Assembly (NCBI GenBank): GCA_035943635.1
Contig: DASZBX010000080.1
Span: forward strand, 1-64,000
From: DASZBX01 sp035943635
GTDB taxonomy: Bacteria > Actinomycetota > Actinomycetes > Streptomycetales > Catenulisporaceae
Direction: 5' to 3'
Length of the DNA: 64,000 bases
Made by a program: the position numbers and the translations under genes. The first letter of the stretch is position 1. Each line of letters starts with the position of its first letter. Below are positions 44,801-51,842 of this stretch, piece by piece. Below the pieces are notes generated by a model, which had not been told where the DNA came from, made no database searches, and worked only from the letters and a program-made list of their open reading frames with translations.

Positions 44801-44945
44801 CGGCGAATGCAAGCGACACGCTGGCCGATGCGGCGTCTGCCGAGAGCCGGGCCAAGACGCGCGCATACCGGCACCGGAACCGCGGCGAGAGCATGTCGAC
44901 GCCGTCCAGTGCGTGCTGCCAGAACACCGGTTCAACGGGGTTCAT
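41880..44945 (-). CDS. fusion of kinase-like domain and PLP-dependent decarboxylase
   Basis: This encodes 1021 residues. Residues 1-430 include a phosphotransferase-like C-lobe: VVWQGFAPRNMFRRDGEIILIDFEEATSF, with N242 and D254 at the Brenner-loop and DFE positions, though the His-Gly-Asp is replaced by Gln-Gly-Phe. Residues of about 440-1000 are a group II decarboxylase: YLAFPDSGNSVAALAGAILAPLLNQNL, GLWTTGGHLSNHVAMLAA, VWFHVDACHGGSLLFNDRL and SVSLDPHKGLFTPYPSSYVLF, with Lys 792 as the predicted Schiff-base lysine. The decarboxylase should convert an L-amino acid (aromatic or acidic) to an amine. A covalent link to a kinase-like module is unusual and suggests channelling of an aminated, phosphorylated intermediate. 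Confidence 0.82.
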   Translation of the reverse strand: MNPVEPVFWQHALDGVDMLSPRFRCRYARVLARLSADAASASVSLAFAAVKHNPLIALRHLLGLGLDRHPGGCQHGAVEVVGRGPVAHAVQAILTCDPCVECAFARHPALEQTWVPLHPSRRARYIATSQAGPLVAVTWPADSVPARTAHRRTVQHLAEIANRDLPAGVLRLAAPDECVLIRQGEGVDLWSVSPNYGTTLEDELRLTVCSTQERAQVVRALARLRAVMVEEGVVWQGFAPRNMFRRDGEIILIDFEEATSFADNPLRAAEMLLWHRVFFADCLTAIETEQVFRPVARCAEISEAAVLAADSFERALLGAETVTWGERRALLTQSINLEGRHARPGAGPRRDAGVLYGHELGHFWGDFLPVAVETRIFHHLSALTDPRQLASCLEVFEAAMEADIDRMLLNRAADTIGAGCARTAALAEALDRQGSVALVAARANITDWYPQLERDPAALVDRVLFHPAAPRDVGTAPEQLLVGSAAVRKQHTDRLTQAVEAGLGFVHGDERDGRFLDYADPESLRTLLSGPVPLAGADFDTVLADVQDTIVRYSIAQGHPGYLAFPDSGNSVAALAGAILAPLLNQNLIAVDRSAPAATFATVQVVEWLRGLLGFDASPVEALRGVRDVAGLWTTGGHLSNHVAMLAALGKMFPQVRQHGVRTLASQPVVVMAGAIAHYSHSDAAYHLGLGWDAIIPVQTRPDFTTDPNAVDAVLADPPAGTRPFMVIGVAGNCRTTGLDDLRALAEVCRRYGVWFHVDACHGGSLLFNDRLRTSHLAGIEQADSVSLDPHKGLFTPYPSSYVLFRERAMLTQFSRHTDTVMQDGVWDLGLVTPFLGSCAFGALPTWMMLKHIGTTRLGELVDARHLLIQHLERRIDDAGLFVRLNDVDFYRLTFVLCPPSVRETIIRLPDERRRTALSAVNHFTSQLNSALYEAGGVCFDEHTLVDLSDRVGLGTSSKFVVLAACPGNALTTLADLEHSLTLLSTAARPLAKALAEAIGTKLDLDTAPRRTGPAGWEDEE

Positions 44946-45727
44946 CGCGCACCACTCCCGTAGCGGCGGTCGAGTTCGTCAAAAACCTCGCGCTTCACGG
45001 CAGGGTCCTGAGTGTTATACATCGAACCTGCTGAGACCTTCCGGTCGCAATGAAAGACATGCAGGGGCCAGGACTCGGGAAATGCGATCTTCCTGCCGCC
45101 GGTGGCGGCGACATGGGAGACCAGGTCCTCCCAGTTGTAGCTAAGGTCGTCACGGTCGATGAAGACGTCCAGGTCGCCGCCGCCGAAGCGGCGGGCAGCC
45201 GGGAGGAAACGATCCAGGTCGTAGGCGATGAAGTGGGTCGCCACCCGGTTGACCGAGCGCACTCCGGGCTCCAGAGGCTCTCCGATATCGCGAAGGCCCC
45301 AGGCCCAAGCTTCGTGATCATCAAGTTTACAGATGACCGCGACGTCGCTGTACTGTTCGAACAATCGCCGGCACGCTGCCAGGACGTCGAAGGCAGCCTC
45401 CGAGCGGTACATGACGACGTCGTCCTCGAACACGATCACATACCGCGGGCCCGCGTCGAAGAGCCTGCGATGGCCGTTGTTCGACGGATCGCCGCTGGCG
45501 ACGAACCGCGACCGTCGGCGTACCCGGATCTCGTCGATGTCCCCGAACTCCTCCCGCTGGACCACCTCTCCTGCCACGTCTCGACTTGTTCCGTCGCAAT
45601 GCAGAACCACTTCGTAGGTCTCCGCGGTCGAGCCGGTCAGCGCGGCGACGCACCGCGGCAGGGTGAGGCCCAGGAGGTCAATGTTCTGATTGAACAGACA
45701 TGTGACGCGGAACGTCGCTTCGCGCAT
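44942..45727 (-). CDS. GT-A-type glycosyltransferase, first gene of the minus-strand operon
   Basis: This encodes 261 residues from ATG 45727 behind GGGGA; the frame is open to 45799. It starts FRVTCLFNQNIDLLGLTLPRCVAALTG. The key motif is YVIVFEDDVVMYRSEAAFDVLAACRRLFEQY, an EDD metal-binding signature of GT-A folds such as GT2 relatives. Later come FIDRDDLSYNWEDLVSHVAA and WPLHVFHCDRK. It overlaps the decarboxylase start in an ATGA. Sugar and acceptor are unknown. Confidence 0.72.
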   Translation of the reverse strand: MREATFRVTCLFNQNIDLLGLTLPRCVAALTGSTAETYEVVLHCDGTSRDVAGEVVQREEFGDIDEIRVRRRSRFVASGDPSNNGHRRLFDAGPRYVIVFEDDVVMYRSEAAFDVLAACRRLFEQYSDVAVICKLDDHEAWAWGLRDIGEPLEPGVRSVNRVATHFIAYDLDRFLPAARRFGGGDLDVFIDRDDLSYNWEDLVSHVAATGGRKIAFPESWPLHVFHCDRKVSAGSMYNTQDPAVKREVFDELDRRYGSGAR

Positions 45728-46029
45728 AGCCTGTTCCCCGCCGTGTAGTTCCGCCACGTGTCTGACCTCCTGAGCGCCTGGGCCTAGTCCATGGCCCATT
45801 CCGTAGTTCCGCTCAAGATAGAACTCTGATGTACCCGGCTGCGAACTTCGGATGCGGACAGTTTTCCTCTTCTAACTGTCCGCATCCGCCCTGTAGGCCT
45901 GGATGATCGGCGGACCTAGGGTGAATCAGAGTTCCGAGGATCCCTTCCTGCGCTATCTGCAGCGACCGCATCTTTGTGATGATCACGAAGGGCCGTCGAT
46001 CGTGCCGAACGCCTCACACGGAGTTTCAG
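45728..46029. promoter_or_regulatory. divergent promoter region of the biosynthetic cluster
   Basis: A 302-base gap between the minus-strand operon (to 37190) and the plus-strand operon (46030-50610). It contains the large inverted repeat at 45849-45888. Both operons must be driven from here, so one regulator could control the whole cluster. Confidence 0.75.
45849..45888. promoter_or_regulatory. operator candidate 1: 15-bp inverted repeat
   Basis: Arms 45849-45863 and 45874-45888 are exact complements with a 10-base loop. They contain TGCGGACA (45853-45860) and TGTCCGCA (45877-45884), the motif shared with the sites at 51728 and 55119. Here the two half-sites are 16 bases apart. It lies centrally between the divergent cluster operons. 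Confidence 0.75.
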
Positions 46030-47859
46030 ATGATCACCTCGTCAACGTACCGAGAACACGTGGCCCCCCAGCGTGATCTTCTCGCTGCCTTTTCCTCCTT
46101 TGACCACAGGACTACCGGTGACCTGCCCGACGTCGAGGTGGCCCTAGCGTTTCGCCGGCTCCTGACGCGCCTGTGCAGTCTGATGTTCCTGCACGGGCCT
46201 TCCGCACCGGGCCGATTCCTGGCGGCCGCCGACGCCGGTGGCGACCTGGTCGCAACCACGAGCGCATTCCTCGAGCACGGGGCCCCCGCTCCGGACCTGG
46301 GCCAGGGCCCGTCCGAACTGCAACAGGAACTCGTGCACTTCTCCCGCATCGTCGACATCGGAACGGCGGGCTTCGACGATGCGAGAGCAGTACGCGCCCT
46401 GCGTCGGCTGCGCAACTCCGACCGGCTTCCCGAGCGGCTGAAAGTCACCTCGGAGCTGATGATCGTCACCCGGTCGCGCATGCTCCAGCGCGGTAAGGAC
46501 CTGGACGTGCCGCAACTGCGTCCTGACGACACCACCGCCGAGGACATCGACGGCCATACCACGGTGTTCATCGGCCAGGTCGACCCTCACTACCTGCTGG
46601 TTATCGCAGGCCCGCGGCGCCGGGAACGGCGGCAGATGGGTTTCTGGTTCCGGGCCCTGACCGCCTACCTGACTCCGGCGGAAGCCGCCATCGCGCTGTG
46701 GGCGCACATCGAGGAGCACGCCACGGCCGGCTGGTGCGAACTGGCGCTCGTCGAGCACCGACCGGGCGGAAAGGTCGGGACACTGGTCTGGGAATGGTCA
46801 CGTCCCGAGGTCGACTTGGCGTCCGAGACGTGGCCGCACGTGCGCCTTCCGCAACTGCGCCACGACACCCATGCCACGCTCATGACTCGGTGCGGACTGA
46901 ACGTCACGGCCTCCGGCGACCTGGTGCATGTCGGCGGCGCCGCTGACGGCACGCGCACTGTGACGCTCTACCCGATCGTGAGCAAGCGATCTGACCCTGC
47001 CGACCTGGCCGAGCGCGCATGTCACCTGCTGACAGACCTCCAGGGACCGCCCATGCTCTCCCTCGAATGCGGGCACATCCACCTGGACCGCACGCTCGAC
47101 GTCGACCAGGACACCGGTGTGCTCATCGGGGCCGCAGCCTTTCGCCTTCTCGCTGCCCGCCAGCCGACGCCTCCAGCGATCACGCCGATGCTGGACGACG
47201 ACCACGTGCTGATCAAACTCCGGCCTCGGGACTACGCCGCCTTCCTCGCCCAACGCCTGCCGCAGGCCGCCTCACATGTGATCGTCGAGTCCAGCCCGAT
47301 CGTGCGGGCGATCGTCACAGCGGTGTACGCGCGGCTCTTCGATTGCGGACTGGAACCCGACCTGCGCGAACGCGGCGGCAACCTGTTCCTGCAGATGGAC
47401 CAAGGGTGGTACTGCGAATTGTTTGAGGACATTGCCGGGACCATGGCCACCGGCTGCATCCTGTTTGAGACCGCCCTTCTCATCTACCGGACAGCGCCAG
47501 AACGGTTCACCGCTTACTTCACCGCCAGGTTCCATCTGGACACCCCAGTGCATGACACCGCGTGCGCCATCCTCGACCAGGACGGCGACCACGACACCAT
47601 CATGGCGCAGCTGACGGGCTACTATGCCCAGTTCAGCGACGTCACCGATCCCCGCCGACCCGATAAAGACATTCTCGCCCTGGTCAACGCGGTCCTGACC
47701 GAAACCGGAACAGGCGTGTGCCACCTCAATGTCCTGGAGGACTACTACGAAGTCCAACAGCACAAAGTCCGCGCCCTGCTGATGGCACTGCACCTTCCCT
47801 TCCGGCTGGCCACCATCCACTTCAATGCGACCACCGGGCGCGTGGTGCTTGATGCCTGA
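46030..47859 (+). CDS. large protein of unknown function, first gene of the plus-strand cluster operon
   Basis: This encodes 609 residues from ATG 46030 with a CGGAG ribosome site. It appears soluble and has no clear P-loop, PLP, SAM or adenylation motif. The middle has LLVIAGPRRRERRQMGFWFRALTAYLTPAEAAIALWAHIEEH and a segment GQVDPHYLLVI; the C-terminal part has MDQGWYCELFEDIAGTMATGCILFETALLIYR and LNVLEDYYEVQQHKVRALLMALHLPFRLATIHF. The stop overlaps the SDR start. As the largest unassigned gene in the cluster, it may carry out a key, possibly new, step. Confidence 0.7.
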   Translation: MITSSTYREHVAPQRDLLAAFSSFDHRTTGDLPDVEVALAFRRLLTRLCSLMFLHGPSAPGRFLAAADAGGDLVATTSAFLEHGAPAPDLGQGPSELQQELVHFSRIVDIGTAGFDDARAVRALRRLRNSDRLPERLKVTSELMIVTRSRMLQRGKDLDVPQLRPDDTTAEDIDGHTTVFIGQVDPHYLLVIAGPRRRERRQMGFWFRALTAYLTPAEAAIALWAHIEEHATAGWCELALVEHRPGGKVGTLVWEWSRPEVDLASETWPHVRLPQLRHDTHATLMTRCGLNVTASGDLVHVGGAADGTRTVTLYPIVSKRSDPADLAERACHLLTDLQGPPMLSLECGHIHLDRTLDVDQDTGVLIGAAAFRLLAARQPTPPAITPMLDDDHVLIKLRPRDYAAFLAQRLPQAASHVIVESSPIVRAIVTAVYARLFDCGLEPDLRERGGNLFLQMDQGWYCELFEDIAGTMATGCILFETALLIYRTAPERFTAYFTARFHLDTPVHDTACAILDQDGDHDTIMAQLTGYYAQFSDVTDPRRPDKDILALVNAVLTETGTGVCHLNVLEDYYEVQQHKVRALLMALHLPFRLATIHFNATTGRVVLDA

Positions 47860-48505
47860 ACGCGGCACCTTGCTCATAGCCGGCGCCAGCGGCACGGTCG
47901 GGACCGCTCTCCTACGCCAGCTCCTTCCCCTCTGGGCCGGCCCCGTCATCGCAGTCGGCCGGCGCCCACCCGCCCTCCGCGTCACCGAATTCCTCTGCAC
48001 GGACCTCGGCCATCAGAGCGACCTCGGCGCTGCGTGCGAACGCATCCGCGCCAGCTCCGCCAAGCCGATCAGCGCTGTAGTGCTCGCAGCCGGCATCGAC
48101 AATCGCTCCACGATCATGACTTTCGAGCCGGGCGACATGGAAAATTGTTTCCGCATCAACGCCACCTCGCAGCTATACCTCCTGGCCTCGGCCGTCGACG
48201 CTCGAACACCGATACGGGTGGTCGCCATCTCCAGCGATGTAGTTGGAAAGCCCACTCCTGGCACCATGATTTACGGTGCCAGCAAAGCCGCGCTCGAAGA
48301 GGGGATCCGCCACGCCACCGTCGATCACCCCCACGGTTCACTGACCGCCCTGCTCGTGCGGCTTCCGTACATCGGTGTACCGATGGGACAGCCGACCCCA
48401 ACCATCGCCGACAGCGAACCTCTAGCCGGTGCCGCCACGTCCATCGTCGAGTTCTTGACCGTTGCGACAGTGAGCCAGCAGATCCGGACATGGCCCGATG
48501 CATGA
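47852..48505 (+). CDS. short-chain dehydrogenase/reductase
   Basis: This encodes 217 residues from ATG 47852, overlapping the preceding stop. The cofactor-binding glycine motif is GASGTVG (11-17), followed by VVLAAGID at the NAG position, Ser 127/128 in VVAISSDVVG and the catalytic YGASK (Y141, K145). The architecture is a classical SDR, short but complete, using NAD(P)H. It probably reduces or oxidises a keto/hydroxy group of the cluster intermediate. It overlaps the next gene by eight bases. Confidence 0.87.
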   Translation: MPERGTLLIAGASGTVGTALLRQLLPLWAGPVIAVGRRPPALRVTEFLCTDLGHQSDLGAACERIRASSAKPISAVVLAAGIDNRSTIMTFEPGDMENCFRINATSQLYLLASAVDARTPIRVVAISSDVVGKPTPGTMIYGASKAALEEGIRHATVDHPHGSLTALLVRLPYIGVPMGQPTPTIADSEPLAGAATSIVEFLTVATVSQQIRTWPDA

Positions 48506-49739
48506 CTTCACCCTCAGCGGATCCGGCCAGCGGCCTGCGACCACCGCACTCTCCCTCGGGCGAGCCCTCCTGGGCGCTGTTCGCCCGACAGCGCCCATAC
48601 ATCTGGACGGTGACGACCGCGTAGCGCTCGCAGCCATCGCAGCATGGGCCCTCGCCGAAGGACACCGCGTGGTCACCGCCGCCGGCAACGGGCTCACCCA
48701 TGTCGGCGGCATGAGGATCACCGCGGACCGCGCCAGACGGCCACAGGTGACTCATTCGGAACCAACAGCCCGTGAGCCCGCAGTGCAGCCCTGGGACGTG
48801 GCCTTCTACACGTCAGGAAGCACCGGAACGCCGCGCCTGTTCGGATTCGCAACACACCACCTCGACATCGCCGCCGCGTGGTACGCATCGATCTACCAGG
48901 CGACGACTAGCAGCGTGATCATCACGCACCTACCGCCGGGATACAACTTCACGTTCGTCGCCGGCCTCTACCTTGCGGCGACACTCGGCGCCCGCCTTCA
49001 CCTGGCCGACACCGCCGAGGAAGTATTCACCACCGCCCACAGACTCGCCGCCGCCCATGACCGATGCATCATCCTGGCGAACCCCGTCCTGCTGGAACAA
49101 CCCCCTGCATTCGATCTGCCCGACAACTGTTTGATCGACACCGGCGGCGCCCCGCTGTCCACGACGGCCATCGCCCACTATCGGTCCACTGTCGCCGACA
49201 TCCGCGAAGGCTACGGCCTCACCGAAACCTGCTCCTTGACCCATTTCGACACCGAGGCGACCACCGCCTCCCTCGGAACCGTCGGCACACCGATGACCGA
49301 CGTCAGCACGAGAATCGCGTGGATCTGCAATAAACCACGGATCGCCCTGCGCACCCCCGCACTCGGCATAGCCCTGACCAGAGAACCAGTCGATATGGTC
49401 CCCGAGGAACTGCTGACTGGGGATCTCGGCAACCTCGACGCCGACGGTCGGTTGCGCCTGCTCGGCCGTCACGATGACCACACGGTGGCAGGACTATGGC
49501 CCCGAGACATCCTCGACCACATCGGAGAAACCCTCGGAACCCGCAGTGCTCTGGTCAGGCACGAAAGCCCCGACCACGTGACCATCCGCCTATCCGGAAC
49601 CGCAGACGATCGACTCGTCGACACCGTGCGGACTGCAACGTCGCAGATCATCGGCTACCACCCTGGCCATGTCACCGTAGACACGGCCTGCACCCTTCTT
49701 CACTCCTACAAGCTTCCCCGCCCCAAGACCGCACCATAA
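48498..49739 (+). CDS. short ANL-superfamily adenylating enzyme
   Basis: This encodes 413 residues, shorter than typical members (about 500) because the N-terminal subdomain before the phosphate loop is reduced. Core motifs are present: FYTSGSTGTPR (residues 103-113), EGYGLTETC, TGDLGNLDADGRLRLLGRHDD and a C-terminal SYKLPRPKT with the likely adenylation Lys. The enzyme should activate a carboxylic acid as an acyl-adenylate, then form a thioester or amide. No carrier protein gene is visible nearby, so CoA or direct amide formation is likely. Confidence 0.83.
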   Translation: MHDFTLSGSGQRPATTALSLGRALLGAVRPTAPIHLDGDDRVALAAIAAWALAEGHRVVTAAGNGLTHVGGMRITADRARRPQVTHSEPTAREPAVQPWDVAFYTSGSTGTPRLFGFATHHLDIAAAWYASIYQATTSSVIITHLPPGYNFTFVAGLYLAATLGARLHLADTAEEVFTTAHRLAAAHDRCIILANPVLLEQPPAFDLPDNCLIDTGGAPLSTTAIAHYRSTVADIREGYGLTETCSLTHFDTEATTASLGTVGTPMTDVSTRIAWICNKPRIALRTPALGIALTREPVDMVPEELLTGDLGNLDADGRLRLLGRHDDHTVAGLWPRDILDHIGETLGTRSALVRHESPDHVTIRLSGTADDRLVDTVRTATSQIIGYHPGHVTVDTACTLLHSYKLPRPKTAP

Positions 49740-49755
49740 CCGGACGGAGTACCTC

Positions 49756-50610
49756 ATGGTCGAATCCATGTACGCCAAAGTCGGCCTCTACGACGAGATC
49801 CTCCCGCCGTATATCTTCGACGGGCAGTCCGACGAGGAACTACTCGCCACCGAGCTCGCGGCACTAGATAGGCGCGGGGCCGCTGGGACGAAGGCGCTGG
49901 AACTCGGCTGCGGCACCGGTCGCATGACCACTGTGCTGCGCCGCCACGCTCCGAGGCTGATCTGTATTGACAACAGCGAGGCGATGCTCACCGTATTCCG
50001 CCAACGCCACCCTGACCTCCACGTCAAATGCATCGACGCCCGAACCCACGTATCGGATTCCATCGAAACCTTCGACTTGGTCACAGCCTTCTGGAGCCTG
50101 AACTACCCACTGCTGTCCTGCTTCGAGTCGCACAATGGGACAGAGATCCGGCAGCTTGATCCCGACGAAGGACTCCACAACGCCAGGGCATTCCTCCGAG
50201 CCCTGCTCGAACGTGTTGGTCCTGCCGGAAATCTGCTGGTGTTCTTCTTCGATGACGAATCGCCCGAGCAACAACTGGTCACCCGCCTATGGGAGCGAAT
50301 CGCGCCTTTTCCCGGCACCGGCCGCGGCTTCACCCGCATCCTCCTGCTGGACTATCTCATGGACCTGCAGGATCAAGGCGAGGGCAGCGTCACCCACCGA
50401 CACCTGCTCGGACACGCTCACGCCGATTCATTGAGGAGTGCGAGACGGTTTGTGCTGGAGGGGCATCTGCGCAGCTTTCCCGGGCTTGCGGACCACCCTG
50501 ACGTCCTCAACGAGGTGGACCAGTTCCTCAATAAATATCGCAACAGCAACGGAACCGTCGATATCCCCGCAGGGCTACACATCGTTCGCTTTGCCAGGAA
50601 CTGCAGGTAA
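49756..50610 (+). CDS. SAM-dependent methyltransferase
   Basis: This encodes 284 residues from ATG 49756, 16 bases after the adenylating enzyme. Class I motif I is ALELGCGTGR (about 47-56), followed by LICIDNSEAML (acidic ribose-binding residue), VKCIDARTH and FDLVTAFWSLNY. The C-terminal half with long helices (VGPAGNLLVFFFDDESPEQQLVTRLWERIAPFPGTGRGFTRI) probably recognises the substrate. It is the last gene of the plus-strand operon and probably O- or N-methylates the product. Confidence 0.85.
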   Translation: MVESMYAKVGLYDEILPPYIFDGQSDEELLATELAALDRRGAAGTKALELGCGTGRMTTVLRRHAPRLICIDNSEAMLTVFRQRHPDLHVKCIDARTHVSDSIETFDLVTAFWSLNYPLLSCFESHNGTEIRQLDPDEGLHNARAFLRALLERVGPAGNLLVFFFDDESPEQQLVTRLWERIAPFPGTGRGFTRILLLDYLMDLQDQGEGSVTHRHLLGHAHADSLRSARRFVLEGHLRSFPGLADHPDVLNEVDQFLNKYRNSNGTVDIPAGLHIVRFARNCR

Positions 50611-50895
50611 GACGTCAGCGATAGGCCGGTTGCGGCAAATGGAATCACAGCTGCGGGGGCCACAGCGTTTCGTCGCAGTGGTTGGGACCTTGCTGGCATG
50701 GTCGCATGGCGTTCAGTGCGGCCAGCGGAGTGTTGGAACGGCCTGGCAATGAACGTGTGGGCTTCGCTTCCGGCGCGGGGGGCATGCGAACCGCATCTTG
50801 CCGACAGCAGGTGGTGCGGTGATCGACAAGCGGAGCCAACTCGGACCAGATCAACGATCCGGTCTCGGTGACGTCCGAGCTGTCACCTGGTGGTG

Positions 50896-51441
50896 TTACC
50901 GCGTGATCTGATTCGTGGAGGCTGCCTTATCTCTTACCGCCCCGGCCCCCGACGCGGAGGCCGTAGTCGGTTTCATGGCCAATCGGCTCCCGATGCCACC
51001 GCGAGGCGCGTACGCCCGAGTCTGTGGCAAGGGGGCGAGAACGAAGTAGAAGTACTTGCCAACAGCTTTGTACTTGATGCCCCAGCGTGCGGCCAAGGCG
51101 TCGACCAGTTCCAGGCCGCGGCCGTTCTCCAGCAGCTTTTCAGGTGCAGCGTGATGGGGACCGAGGCGGTTGCTGCGTGTCTGGTCGGGATCGTGGACTG
51201 CGATGTACAGGCTTGCGCCGATCTTGCGGACCACTATGAGGATCTTCTGGTTGGCGGCCGCGTCCGGCAGGATAGCGTGGAGCAGCACATTAGTCACCAA
51301 CTCGCTCAGCAGCAGAACAGCGGTGTCGTGGTCCACGGGGCTGTTCCAGTCCTCGAGAATCGCCTGCATCAGATGCCGGGCTGTTTTAACGGACGCAGCA
51401 TTCGCGGTGACCTCGAATCTGGTGTGACACCTGGTCGCCAT
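50896..51441 (-). CDS. RsbW-like ATP-binding (GHKL) protein
   Basis: This encodes 181 residues from ATG 51441; the frame continues to 51564 without support. GHKL ATPase motifs are present: N box LLLSELVTNVLLHA, G1 VHDPDQTRSN and G2 ENGRGLELVDALAARWG. Actinomycetes have many such stand-alone serine-kinase-like ATPases related to anti-sigma factors. No partner anti-anti-sigma gene lies next to it. It is divergent from the XRE-TPR gene across 400 bases and may modulate a sigma factor, target unknown. Confidence 0.82.
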   Translation of the reverse strand: MATRCHTRFEVTANAASVKTARHLMQAILEDWNSPVDHDTAVLLLSELVTNVLLHAILPDAAANQKILIVVRKIGASLYIAVHDPDQTRSNRLGPHHAAPEKLLENGRGLELVDALAARWGIKYKAVGKYFYFVLAPLPQTRAYAPRGGIGSRLAMKPTTASASGAGAVRDKAASTNQITR

Positions 51442-51727
51442 CACCGCACCATCCCGGCGTCGGGCAGGGCTGTGGTCCGCTGCATATCGGCCGATCCCAT
51501 CAATCGCGATACCCCAGCCGGGCGCCAACTTATGGCGGCGCAGCCGACGGTCTCGACGTGGCACAGGCCGCGGACGGAGAAGGAGGTGAGGTGGTTCATG
51601 GAGGTGGTCGGTGCGGAACGAAGCGGCATCGTGGACATGGCGGGGCTTTCGGGTCGAGGCCAGTGAGCCTAGGCTGTCGGCTCCTAACCATTACCGCAGC
51701 TCAGTCCCGCATGGTCGATAGCGATGA

Positions 51728-51750
51728 TGCGGACATGCACTTTGTCCGCA
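51728..51750. promoter_or_regulatory. operator candidate 2 upstream of the XRE-TPR gene
   Basis: TGCGGACA (51728-51735) and TGTCCGCA (51743-51750) form a perfect inverted repeat with a 7-base spacer, 92 bases before ATG 51843. The spacing equals that of site 3. It lies in the 401-base divergent gap 51442-51842, where no other gene is seen. Autoregulation by the XRE protein is the simplest reading. Confidence 0.75.
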
Positions 51751-51842
51751 CAGGGTATTAACATCGGTGCGATCAGCCGAGGGTGACGGTAGAGTGACCC
51801 ATCGGATACTGCGCAAGCTCATGGTGACAGGACGGGGGCGCG

